The notes under the pieces: model-generated
Databases searched by the model: none
The model's input: only the letters and a program-made list of their open reading frames with translations
Told to the model about the DNA's origin: nothing
NCBI RefSeq assembly: GCF_010093535.1
Contig: NW_022985189.1
Span: 68,432 to 132,431, forward strand
Length of the DNA: 64,000 nucleotides
Source: Lindgomyces ingoldianus
Lineage: Eukaryota; Ascomycota; Dothideomycetes; Pleosporales; Lindgomycetaceae
Reading direction: 5' to 3'
Translations under genes and position numbers: made by a program
Part shown: positions 48,282 through 58,218 of the stretch, in pieces
How the letters are laid out: the number at the start of each line of letters is the position of its first letter
Numbering within the stretch: the first letter of the stretch is position 1

Positions 48282-48526
48282 CAGGGATATGATTTTGTCC
48301 TCCTCCTTACTTCTTGAAATTAGTCAGTTAAACTGCTTCTCGTCTACTGTTATGCAATGTTCCAAGCCCGATCGGAGGGTTATGGGCTCAACACATTGAG
48401 TAGATATTTTTATATGATAGGATTTCTATATGACCCCAATTTCCTGGAAGGTCTGCAAAGATGAACGCCACTAATTCAAAGTCCATATGATACACGAATG
48501 TACAAGACCGTCTGGGATATCGGTGA

Positions 48527-49188
48527 TCATGCGGCCTGCTTGGGCTTCTTCGTCCCGTATTTCGACCTCGATGTGAGTCGGTTACCAACGCCTCCCTGCA
48601 TTATGTGAGCACGGTCAGTTGGTGGAGAGGCCAAGGGGGTCTACGAACCAAATCTAATGCCCCTCTCACCAGGTGATATTTCACACCCGGGCAATCCTGC
48701 GCTCTGCCACCGCGCACTAGAACAACTGAATGCTGCTGGACATTGTGTCCTGTAGGAACTTGATCAGCCTTAAAACTGCTATTATAAGATGCTTTATATA
48801 TCGATCCCAACATACCTTCCCCAGGAATATATGCCGTAACAACCTTTCCACTACTCAACCTCACCCTCGCAATCTTCCTCTCCCCCGAATTCGGTTTCTT
48901 CGGCTTTGTCGTGCCGACTTTGAGACACACACCCTTCATCTCTGGTCGATTCTTCAACGCCGGTGAGCGCAGCTTCCGCGCTCGCTGTTTTTGTCGTCCG
49001 CTGCGCACGATCTGAATTAATGTGGAGGAGCGAGAGGGAGAGGCTGAGAAGGTTCGGATGGGGAGCACAGAGGTTGCATTTTGGGCTGCGAGGAGGCCAA
49101 TTGATGGGGTGGTAGTTCGAGGGGAAGCGATATGTGTTCTAGGAAGGATTAAGGGCCGTACGAGGCGTCGGAGGAATTGAAGAGGCAT
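48527..49188 (-). CDS. MRPS12: Mitochondrial small-subunit ribosomal protein uS12m
   Basis: Exons on minus 49,188-48,649 and 48,595-48,527, 202 aa; the 53-nt intron (GTTCGT...TGCAG) is phase 0 and restores [11 protein letters not shown]. An N-terminal Arg/Ser-rich, acid-poor presequence (about 65 residues) is a typical mitochondrial targeting peptide. The S12 core follows: [30 protein letters not shown], and the decoding-site loop [14 protein letters not shown]. It ends [10 protein letters not shown]. It belongs to the mitoribosomal decoding centre. The donor GTTCGT is unusual but the protein junction is unambiguous. Divergent from the 2EXR gene, 354 bp apart. Confidence 0.95.
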
Positions 49189-49542
49189 ATTGCGTAGTGT
49201 TGTGTGGGCTCATGCTATGTGATGGACAAAAGTCCAGGTGCGGATAATTGCTTGGCATGTAGTGGTCCGTGCACACTACGCTTCCACAGTGAAGGTTCAG
49301 CTCGCCCTGGTATGCCTCCCCCATGCATGACAATTGTCTCTGCAAAGCTAGGCACTGTTGCCCTGTTCACCTGAGTCTGGCAAGTGTTAGATGTCTGAGG
49401 TCTTCGTGCATCACTTACGCGTCCTCAAGGCAACCACATTACTCCTAACAGCCAAGGTCCTTTCGTTCTTCCTAGCAAAGATTTTCATTCATTTCCCTTT
49501 CATCCAGCATTTTCATGTATTTCATCTGATTTGTTCCGCATA
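49189..49542. promoter_or_regulatory. Divergent promoter region of MRPS12 and the 2EXR gene
   Basis: 354 bp between two divergent start codons. CT-rich tracts precede the plus-strand start (49,490-49,510). No specific motif can be named. Confidence 0.5.
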
Positions 49543-50478
49543 ATGGAAGCCCCTCGAACATTAATTACGAACACTATGCTTGACGCTCTCCAAGCACAGC
49601 TCCTCCGTCTGCCTCGCGAACTCCGCGACATCATATACCGCTACGCCTTCTTCTCTTCTTCTCCCATCTATTTCTCCCGACCAGTACACCCACTGTTTGT
49701 ATCATCTCCCTATACTCACCCTACTATCGGCGAAGAAGCCCTCGAAGCATTCTACAGCTGCAACACCTTCGTCGTGGGATCTCCCAGGAGCAACGATCAA
49801 TGGGGCAAATATCTATCCTACAACCCTCTCATCCGGCACCTGGTTATTCATGTCGAAGAAGAGCTTAATGAACCAGCCATATCTACTATTTCTGACGTTC
49901 AGGAGTACGAGTCCCGCCGCCTGAGTGGTGCCGACCCTGTACGAAGGAACTGGGAGAAACTTCTCGAATTTCCGAAACTGGCTACTTTAACCATCAATCT
50001 GGAGAAAATCCGCGATAACAGTTTCTCCTTCCGGACCTTTGCGCCGATTATTTACACTCTCCGTGCTCAACATCCCAAACTCGTGCTCAAGTTCTGCGTG
50101 TCGTTCGACACAATTCTGCAGTCAGCTTGGGACGATCCTTATTGGAGTCACCCGAATTGGGCTGTCAACGGTATCAACGAAGAGTCGTTTAATGAAGCTG
50201 GACCTATCGATGTTACTGAACTCATCGCGCCACCAAGCGAGGATGACAAGAAGTATGTCGAAGAGTTTTTGCCAAATAGGAGAATGCCAATGGGCCGGTC
50301 TGTGAAGCGAGGTTTACTGGACTGCAATGTATCAGAAAAAAAGGCTCTGGCGAAGCATTATGTAGTTAAGGAGCCGGCTTTGTTGAGGGTGCTCATGGAG
50401 GAACATTATAAGATTTATCAAGAATATCAGAAGAAGGTGCGGGAGACATTGAGAGCAAATGTTCAGGAAGACTGTTGA
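49543..50478 (+). CDS. 2EXR / F-box-like fungal protein of unknown function
   Basis: Single exon, 311 aa from the ATG at 49,543 (an upstream in-frame TTG was not used). Residues about 18-40 read L-L-R-L-P-R-E-L-R-D-I-I-Y-R-Y-A-F, the hallmark start of the fungal 2EXR/F-box-like families that are strongly expanded in Leotiomycetes and Sordariomycetes. It is followed by E-E-A-L-E-A-F-Y-S-C-N-T-F and I-R-H-L-V-I-H-V, typical of these proteins. The remainder is a globular alpha/beta region with no catalytic motif visible. Function unknown; an adaptor role in protein-protein contacts is inferred from the F-box resemblance. No intron or signal peptide. Confidence 0.8.
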   Translation: MEAPRTLITNTMLDALQAQLLRLPRELRDIIYRYAFFSSSPIYFSRPVHPLFVSSPYTHPTIGEEALEAFYSCNTFVVGSPRSNDQWGKYLSYNPLIRHLVIHVEEELNEPAISTISDVQEYESRRLSGADPVRRNWEKLLEFPKLATLTINLEKIRDNSFSFRTFAPIIYTLRAQHPKLVLKFCVSFDTILQSAWDDPYWSHPNWAVNGINEESFNEAGPIDVTELIAPPSEDDKKYVEEFLPNRRMPMGRSVKRGLLDCNVSEKKALAKHYVVKEPALLRVLMEEHYKIYQEYQKKVRETLRANVQEDC

Positions 50479-51115
50479 AGATTGTTCAAATTGTTAACGA
50501 AGAGGTGTTGGGAGGTTTACAGGGAGTGTGGAGGGACGAGTAAGGACTGGGAGAGCAATATTGGCTTCTCATGTGTGACGATCTCTACTTGGCACTGCCA
50601 TTCATTTCTTCCAGGCTCTACCATGTCCTCTACCTTGTTTCTCAAAAGCTGTCAATAGGCACAAATATCGTATTCGTTCTCGTCCATGTCCTTGTGCAAC
50701 CTCTATACGAGGCCAATAATAACATGGGTCCTTCCATTTCTCCACCTCTGAGCCCATTTTTTGTCAAATAGGCTTTGCTTTTAAGGCATTGGAAGGAAAT
50801 CTCCCTCGCCGAGACTATGGAAGGGAAGGTGACGTCCTGTTCTAACTCGCCAAGAGTAGATCAATGAATGGTGAGCTCGAATTAGGTAGGCCAAGAGGAT
50901 ATACGAGGGCTTGAGGGGAACCACATATCGTGACATCGTCTTTGTCTCCAAAGAATGGGGACACGCAGATCATGGGGCGAGACCCATTAAACTAGTTCCA
51001 AAATATCTGTCACGCTTGGAGTTGATAAGTGTGGGCAAAATGCTGCTGATTGAACACTGAAGCATCTTTCTACACTTCACGTTGCTGTCACAAACGATCG
51101 AACCAACTCAACCAA
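50479..51115. other. Intergenic region, nothing recognised
   Basis: 0.64 kb, 3' end of the 2EXR gene and promoter of the first cysteine-rich gene. No motif or gene supported. Confidence 0.5.
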
Positions 51116-51619
51116 ATGCTGTTCAGCACGATTCTCTTGAGTCTTTGGTAAGCTTCTTAACCTACAAACCTGCCATCTCCACTAACAGACTATTCCAGCG
51201 CTCTCGCCGCAGCTCACCCACCATATCACAAACCCTCCAGCACCTCCAGCATCCCTTTCCCCGTAACCTGCCCAGCCAGCACCCCCTACACGACAGTCTA
51301 CGTCACCACAGTTACCCAAACCATCTCCACAACCGCCCTCCGCGAACGCAACTGTCCCTCCTTCTACACCGAAGTCGACACCCCTGCCCCGTGGAGCACG
51401 TGCACTTTCAACACAAATACGTGTACGCGGCAAATGTGCTTGATGTTGAGCACAATTACGCAGCCGTGTATTACTGATAAGTGCTGCACAAGGACGGCGA
51501 CAGATACGAGTTATCAGAGCTGTCCGACGAAATGTCCCGAAGGGTGTGGGACCTCTTGGACGGTTGTTAGTGCGAGTTGTACGACTACGAGGCCCGTTCC
51601 GACGGTTACAGTTGTTTAG
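51116..51619 (+). CDS. Small secreted cysteine-rich protein (paralogue 1)
   Basis: Exons 51,116-51,147 and 51,199-51,619 give 150 aa; the 51-nt intron (GTAAGC...TTCCAG) is phase 2 and lies within the signal peptide. Residues 1-18 (M-L-F-S-T-I-L-L-S-L-C-A-L-A) form the signal peptide, so it is secreted. The mature part is rich in Thr, Ser and Cys (about a dozen cysteines) with a C-L-M-L box and a C-x3-C-x3-C-G-T-S-W segment. It shares the cysteine framework and box with the next gene at 52,733. No known enzyme domain. Thr-rich stretches suggest O-glycosylation. Candidate effector or cell-surface protein; function unknown. No single reading frame from an ATG covers the whole protein, so ORF-based prediction misses it. 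Confidence 0.75.
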
Positions 51620-52732
51620 GTGTTAGTTGAAGGTTGGGTACGGTACGGTCACTAGTGAGAAAGGTTAAAAAATATTGCAAATTTGGTTTTTGAGTTGGTG
51701 TTGTTGAAGATTGGCGACGTTAGTTTTTCTAAACAGCTTGTCCTGCTTTGGACCGTGGAAAAATCACATTTCTTGAAGCTCGCCCAAGCGTTCCTGAAGC
51801 AAAGAAACGTGTCCATGAATGACACGTTCGAGAATATTACGATCGGATCCTAATACAAGTTCACACTTTCTCCACACTCACAACCCCGTGAAGTACCTCC
51901 AAACCTTCCGAGTCTGACCGCCACATCTCCCCACCACCCATGCCTTTATTCCTCCACCACTTTCCATCCAATCACGCGTCTAAATTAAATATTGCCGACC
52001 ATCGTATTCGAGAAGAAAAGGTTTTCTTTTGAAGCGAGTCAATAGATGCATCTCGGAATATCAACCGTTGATCTGCATAAGGAGCTATTTATAGATTACA
52101 GTACGATATTCGTCTTTGGCCGCTTTCCTCGCGATTACTCCTTGCTCATTACACTTCAAACCCGCCATCAAATCCAACCGGATTCTCTAGGGTTTCGTGA
52201 CCTCTGGTTAGATGAGAAGGAAAATTGCGCTCGGATTTTACGCACTTCCGCGTATGTATACTAGAATAGTCTGTTAGTAGACTTTTCCAAGGGATTTGCA
52301 GCTGGACAAATCTTCCTATCTGCACCTGCATCTGCATCTGCGGACTTTACTTTCCAGCTCGACATACGAACACGCGTTCGCGGCCCGCCGTCGACAGCAC
52401 GTAAGCGATTCCTCCGCCGGCAGCCGGGGCTGGAATCCGGGGATGAAATTTCGGTGGCTGGTAAGCGTGCAAGGGACTTTAGCAACAGGTAAATATGCTG
52501 ATACGCGTGGTTCGAGAAACATCCTTGGATATTTAATTACAACGGTGTGGAAATTAGAGGAAGTGGGGTTATACGAAGGGCTTCTTACATATTGACGGAT
52601 AGTTAGGTAGATGGATGGGTGGGTAGGTAGATATATGGGTTCTATGCTGCTATACTCTTCAACCTCTTCTGTCTACCTATTTTAGAGGAAAATCTGGCTG
52701 CACTTTGTCATATCAGACATTTCTAGAACAAG
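51620..52732. other. Intergenic region between the two cysteine-rich genes
   Basis: 1.1 kb. It contains a short GGTAGAT-type simple repeat near 52,598-52,640 (GGTAGATGGATGGGTGGGTA). Short frames on both strands look non-coding. Confidence 0.5.
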
Positions 52733-53541
52733 ATGACGAAGTTCACTATCCTCGCTGCCATCTTCGCAGCAGTACTTGCGTATGAAGCTAAACTCTCCCT
52801 CCCTCCATGAGATTCCAAGCTCCTCATCTCCAGAGCTCTGCCCAGTCAAGCCTATCCACTCAAGCAAAACCGAACCTAACAGTTTCTTGTCAACAGCAAA
52901 TCCTCCGCCACAGACTTCAATCCCCCGAAAGAATGTCCCTGCTACACAGCAACGGCGTACGAGACTAACAATGGATGTCCTGCGTTCTCGAAGCCATGTA
53001 TTGTTCCCATGTGTATGCTGCTCAGGTGCGCTAGAGCAATTTCCTTCTCACTCTTTCCCCTTCCTCTTCTATTCAAAGATCCATCATCTACTTCTCTTGT
53101 GCTGTCAAAGTACGCTACTACGATGCTAACAGCAAATCCAGCACATCAACCATCCCCGGCCCCAACACAGCGTGCAAAAAAACCCCGACAGTAACATCCT
53201 ACCTTCCCTGCCAAACCGCCTGCCAAAAAGGTTGTGCAACCCACACAACCACCGAAACGGCATCAACCTCCTGCCTCGCCCTCACCACCCCTCCCCCACC
53301 CTCCTCTCTCAAATCCTGCTACACCAAGACCGTTACAGCCTCGAAAAAGTGCCCGGCTGAGGATGCGTTGAATTGTATTGTTCCAGATTGCATTATGTTG
53401 TTGACAACAACGGTTCCGGGGCCGGCTAAGGAGTGTACAGCGACACCGACTGTGACGGTGACGAGGACATGTAAGAGTAGTTGTGAGGGCGGGTGTGCAA
53501 CGCAGTGGGTTACTGCCACGGCTACACCTTGGGAGGCGTGA
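52733..53541 (+). CDS. Secreted cysteine-rich protein with two internal repeats (paralogue 2)
   Basis: Exons 52,733-52,779; 52,897-53,025; 53,133-53,541 give 194 aa; both introns are phase 2. Residues 1-17 (M-T-K-F-T-I-L-A-A-I-F-A-A-V-L-A) form a signal peptide. The mature protein holds two tandem cysteine modules, about residues 29-103 and 120-189. Each has C-Y-T, C-P-A, C-I-V-P-x-C-I/M-M-L-L, a P-G-P turn, C-x3-T-P-T-V-T, then C-x3-C-x2-G-C-A-T. A Pro/Ser linker joins them. Paralogue 1 upstream has one such module and an intron of the same phase at the same place. No known domain recognised. A secreted, probably disulphide-stabilised protein; effector, adhesin or wall protein are all possible. 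Confidence 0.75.
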
Positions 53542-53769
53542 GGATGAGGAAGGGGAAAGAGGGGGAGGGGTTGGTGTGTTGAGAGGGTCTTGTAAAAAGT
53601 CTTGGTGGGATGGAAAAGTGTGTTTGCTGAAAAATGACACGAGTAGGATGGAGGAAGAGAAATTATCATGACAATAAGTCCGCTGTCATCACAGCTCGGA
53701 CCAAATTTTGATATACGCCACTGTGCATGCATGGATGAAATGAATCTGCTCCTCCTTTGCCACCTGTGT

Positions 53770-55353
53770 TCATTCTTCATCTTCCATAGTCATATCTTCC
53801 AAATCATCCAACAGCTGCTCCATCGGCACTGCCAGCCCCTCATCATCCCCAATCTCACTCTCCTCAATGTCCATCACATCGATCTGTTGTTGCTCTTTCT
53901 GCGCCTTATACAGCGCCAACCCAGCTCTCAAATCCGCATCCTCTTCCACATCACGCAGAAACATTTCAAAGTCGCGATCCATGCGCTCTTGATCTTGTTT
54001 CCGGGGCAGCATCTCGTTTTCCTCCTTTGCCAGGCGCTTGAGACGCCAGTTCCTGCTCTTACCTTTCTTCTTACGGGCGTAGTGTTTCTTAACGAGCACA
54101 ACGTCAGGGATCGTGGACGCGTATTTAGAGTCTTCTAAAGCATCGAACAGGGGATTGTTGAAATTCGTTCCCGTGAGATGATAGCCCATGACCGAATCAC
54201 CCACATGGAGAATTCCTCCTAAATGCGTCCGTGTGTAGTATGTCTGGTCGTTCGTACCCATATCGGATGCCCGGGCTACCGTTGCTTCGGCGAGGAAAAA
54301 CCGGCCTTTTGAAGTGCCGAGGGGTTCGATGTCCAGGATTATGAATTCGACGAGGTCTTGCATATCTGCAAGAGGGCGGAAAGGCGCACGCCAATAGATG
54401 TTTGTTGATACGTCTGCGGTTTGGAGGGTGGTCGGGTCGATGAGATTGATGGAGGTACCGACGCGGTGGCAGAGGGTCATCGGAGCGATGTTGCCGATCT
54501 TTTTGGCCATGGGGACGGGAAGGACTACGAGATCATCTTTGCACTAAACCTAATGTCAGCCGAGATCTCACAGGCAGCTTTCTAATGGACGTACGATAGG
54601 CACAAGCTCTGCACTGTACGAGAACTTGTAGGACCTGGTGCTTGTGTGGATATCCATACTTATCAACTCCTGACTCTTATTAACATTCACGGGCACAACA
54701 GCCTTTAAGAAGTCCACAAAGCCCTCAGCATGGTTCCTCTGCGCAAAGTAGAAGTCAATCCCGTCGTGGACTTCCTTGATGTTGATGGTATCCTTGTGCG
54801 CTCCATGCTTTAGAATAAGCTGCTCGAGGAACAAAAACGTCCTCTTATGTGGCACTTTTTGCCGAACCTGGACCACAGCCCTCCAGGTGTTATGTGTATA
54901 GCTCTTTGCACAATCTGGGCACTGGTGGTAATTCTGCACATATTCGACTTCGAAGGATTGCTGCATAATAGCACCCTCAGATATCTCCGACTGGACGGTG
55001 ATCTTGACTTTTATCCTCCGAGAGTGAGGTTCGGTCCAGATGAAGCTCGCATCGATGATCCTAAGCTTGTTCAATCCTCGGAGTTTCTTCAGACATAGAG
55101 CCAATAGCTCTCTACTTTCTGGAGCCGCAACGACCCAGGAAGTTGGTGGTGATAGCCATCGGTCACAATCCCGGCACATGTGGAGGGTTGCTTCTCGCTG
55201 GATGCCTTGGGTGACATCGGTCTTTAGTTTGATGCAGTCGTAGCAGAAAGCCCCTGAAATTGTTCCATCTACGGGGGCTCCGCAGTCTGCACACAAAATA
55301 GTGGCAGCGCTCTTCGTTCCGGGGTTGAAGTGGACGGGAGTGTCGACCTCCAT
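53770..55353 (-). CDS. NMD3: 60S ribosomal export adaptor NMD3
   Basis: Exons on minus 55,353-54,595 and 54,543-53,770, 510 aa (yeast Nmd3 is of similar length). The 51-nt phase-0 intron (GTACGT...TTTAG) joins A-E-L-V-P-I to C-K-D-D-L-V-V-L-P. The start at 55,353 (M-E-V-D-T-P) was preferred over an in-frame upstream ATG at 55,431 because family members begin just before the first zinc motif. Zinc-binding pairs are C21-x2-C24, C37-x2-C40, C60-x2-C63 (M-C-R-D-C-D-R-W) and Q-C-P-D-C near residue 140. The C-terminal half carries a basic K-K-K-G-K-S-R-N-W-R-L-K segment and an acidic Leu-rich tail (L-D-D-L-E-D-M) fitting its nuclear-export function. It binds the pre-60S subunit and recruits Crm1. 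Divergent from ATP25, 297 bp apart. Confidence 0.95.
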
Positions 55354-55650
55354 GGTGAGGCTGTCGACGGGTATCTCAGCGACAAACAAAATAGAATTGT
55401 GTTTGAAGGGAAACAAAAGGGCGACAGGCAATATAAAAAGAGAGAGGAGAGTGTTGTGGAAGCTTCGTAACTATGTGACGGCGGCAAATGCTTTGAAATT
55501 CGCCCCGCCAAAATTTCGTGAGTTGAAACTGGGGGGGTTATCTTATCGCCACGTGACTTTGCGCTGCCGGTGAATGTAAGCTCCGATGTGAATTTCTTGA
55601 GGAGCTCTTCGTCGCCGTTGGATGTTTCGTATGCATCTGCAGCGCGCACA
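55354..55650. promoter_or_regulatory. Shared promoter between NMD3 and ATP25-like gene
   Basis: 297 bp between divergent starts of two ribosome-related genes. No specific site can be named. In-frame ATGs lie upstream of both chosen starts (55,431 minus; 55,570 plus). Confidence 0.55.
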
Positions 55651-56817
55651 ATGGCTTTATCGCGGGCCGTTTCTTCGAGATTAGGATGCCGTAGCTGCAG
55701 GAATGCAATTGTGTCATCATTCATACCAAGTCCAACTCGCAGCTCCATATCACCATGGCGCATATCCTGCCCACCCTTTGCCCGACCCTACACGTTGACA
55801 TGGCTACGACTCGAAGAAAGCAATGGGTCACAAGCCGCGGATGCACTCAAGCAAGAACTGAAACCAAGCTTCCCCGAAGCCGACAAATGCATTCCTGTAC
55901 CCTGGTACCTCCAAGCCGCTCGCAAAAGAGATCCCCAAGCATCTCTCGGTCCTAGACGCGAACTCATCCCCGACCTCCCCCCCAATCCTCCCCCTCTTCT
56001 CCCTGTACTTCTGCACTATATTTCCATGTCTGCTGGTCTCGATGACCTCCTAGTACTCGATCTACGCCATCTCGATCCACCACCAGCGCTGGGTTCTAAA
56101 CTTATTATGATTATCGGCACTGCAAGAAGTGAGAAACATCTCCACGTATCTGCAGATCGAATGTGTAGATATTTACGGAGGACACACAACCTAAAAGCCA
56201 ATGCCGCTGGCCTGCTGGGCCGGAACGAACTGAAGATCAAGCAAAGGCGGAAGGCTAAGCGTATGAGGCTGCTTGCCAATGTCGGAGGGCAGGAGCCTGT
56301 GGGAGACATTGATGATGGGATACGAACGAATTGGATCTGCTGCACAGTGGGTAGAATTCAGGCCCATCCAGACGACACCCACATTCCTGGCGGCAACATT
56401 GAGAATTTCGTGGGCTTCAGGGAAGCCAGTACGGGTGTGAATGTCGTGGTGCAGATGTTTACCGAGGAGAAGCGAGCCGAGATAGACCTGGAAACGCTCT
56501 GGGGAGGCGTGGTGAAGACCCACGGCCGAGAGAATCAGAGGATGGATGAGAAGCTGGAGATATTAGAAAAAGAATCCACCGAGACGTCAGAAGAGTCCCG
56601 GGAGCCTATCAAAACACCACCACAAGCACCTACCCCGGCCTTGTATCGACGACCTAGTGACCCGTTTCCAGGCGATTCATCTGCTGCCCCAGCTCAACCC
56701 AGGCAGACATGGAACAAACCAATGCCATCGACAAGCGACATCTTCCCACCTGCCTCTAGCAAAAGACCTGCACGGCAAGCGCGACGCATGCACACCTCAA
56801 ATTCATCACCGGCATAA
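55651..56817 (+). CDS. ATP25: ATP25-like mitochondrial protein, RsfS-like half only
   Basis: Single exon, 388 aa from 55,651 (M-A-L-S-R-A-V-S-S-R-L-G-C-R). The Arg/Ser-rich N-terminus fits a mitochondrial presequence. Around residues 122-215 is the RsfS/Iojap-like domain: L-D-D-L-L-V-L-D-L-R, A-L-G-S-K-L-I-M-I-I-G-T-A-R-S, H-L-H-V-S-A-D, L-L-G-R-N-E-L-K-I-K; then N-F-V-G-F and V-V-V-Q-M-F-T-E-E-K-R-A-E-I. In yeast Atp25 the N-terminal RsfS-like half associates with mitoribosomes and the separate C-terminal half stabilises the ATP9 (OLI1) mRNA. Here the frame stops after a Pro/Ser-rich linker ending R-R-M-H-T-S-N-S-S-P-A. No C-terminal domain was found downstream in any frame. Either the second half is lost or a frameshift/assembly error removed it. 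Confidence 0.8.
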   Translation: MALSRAVSSRLGCRSCRNAIVSSFIPSPTRSSISPWRISCPPFARPYTLTWLRLEESNGSQAADALKQELKPSFPEADKCIPVPWYLQAARKRDPQASLGPRRELIPDLPPNPPPLLPVLLHYISMSAGLDDLLVLDLRHLDPPPALGSKLIMIIGTARSEKHLHVSADRMCRYLRRTHNLKANAAGLLGRNELKIKQRRKAKRMRLLANVGGQEPVGDIDDGIRTNWICCTVGRIQAHPDDTHIPGGNIENFVGFREASTGVNVVVQMFTEEKRAEIDLETLWGGVVKTHGRENQRMDEKLEILEKESTETSEESREPIKTPPQAPTPALYRRPSDPFPGDSSAAPAQPRQTWNKPMPSTSDIFPPASSKRPARQARRMHTSNSSPA

Positions 56818-58218
56818 GCCTCACCCCTCTTCCTCTTCTATCAATACGTCCAGTCTCCAGGCCCTCCACATCCCGACCCTAGACCCTCCCCCCGCCGATC
56901 ACAAGCCCCTCTGAACTTAAACACATGTCGCACACCCTCAAACTCCCCATCCTTACCCCCACCAGCCACCTCATGGCCCTTGCCTGCCTCCACCATAAAT
57001 CAAGTCCTCTCCACATCTCAGCCCTCTTAGACCTCCCCTTATTGCGCTCCTGACATCCCAGATCGCCCGACTCATATACCTCAACATAATGCGCTACACC
57101 TCTACCTATCATCTCCCTAATCGTCTCTTCACGTGCCCAAAAACACTACTCGCAAAATCGCGTTCAACGCCAAGGTGGAACGACAAACCCATATCCATAG
57201 TTCTAACCTAGAGAACGCGGATGCCGACGTGCTTAGTTTGTCGGAGAAGGGGTTTTAGGTCCATAGGGTTTAGATGTTAGCTGGAGTGTTGTCGGAGCTG
57301 GTGGATGTATTCTTATGAGGGTCTAGAGAAGGAGGGGCCTTTGGTGGAAGGCAAACAAAACCGGGGCGGATTTGAAGTCCTCCAAGGGTGAGGAAGATTC
57401 CATCCCAATGTAAATTATGCAATGTACAGTACATGCAAGAACGGATAGAGCTAGTAGAGCTAAGATGCTAGGCGCGCATATATACTATCAAGTTAGATAT
57501 ATATGGATCTCACTCACCATAACCGACTATAAACACACGTACGCACGCGTGCAGGCAAGTAAGATAGAGTATCTACTCCAACATCTCCATTTCCATTTCC
57601 ATTCTCGATTCCTAAGTCCACGTCCATCCATGCAAGGATGGATGGCCTGGGAAGAAGTATTGTATCTATTTATCAGACTGGCTCTCTAACTCCTCCCCAT
57701 CACCATCGCCCTAGCGCATATGAGCATATGAGTGAGGAAACTCACTCCATGCCATGTCATCTTCGTATTTCAGGAAAAGAAAGAGAAAGCCGTCCCACCT
57801 AAGACCCGACCCATCCCATCCCAGACGATGCCAAACGTATTTAATGTCTGCACAGGACCAGACGGAGAGACGGAGAGACGGAGAAGACAGAAAGATGATA
57901 AGGTATCTCCGGACAGCCTAAGCCATAGCCATAACCACCCATTCAGAAGCGGGAAAAAAAATGTGCAGGATGAATAACCCGAAATGAATGCATGCCCATG
58001 AATGAAAGAAAGCCAGAGACACTTGATCTTGATCATCCACACATGTTTCCCGGACTATACAGACCAGACGTAGACTCTGTGCTCGCACCGTACCATGCTG
58101 GATACAGACAGAGAGACGGAATCCCAGTTATGAAAGTATGGCACCCAGAAGACAGCAACGCAACCGTAGTAGCCGTCCATTGACTAACCCTTCCACGCTC
58201 TCTACTGCTCAAGGGGTG
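56818..58218. other. Convergent intergenic region
   Basis: 1.4 kb between two converging genes. Pyrimidine-rich just after ATP25. A minus-strand stretch (about 57,137-56,879) looks coding-like but is isolated. Simple repeats occur near 57,585-57,605 (TCCATTTCCATT) and 57,862-57,885 (GGAGAGAC). Confidence 0.5.
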
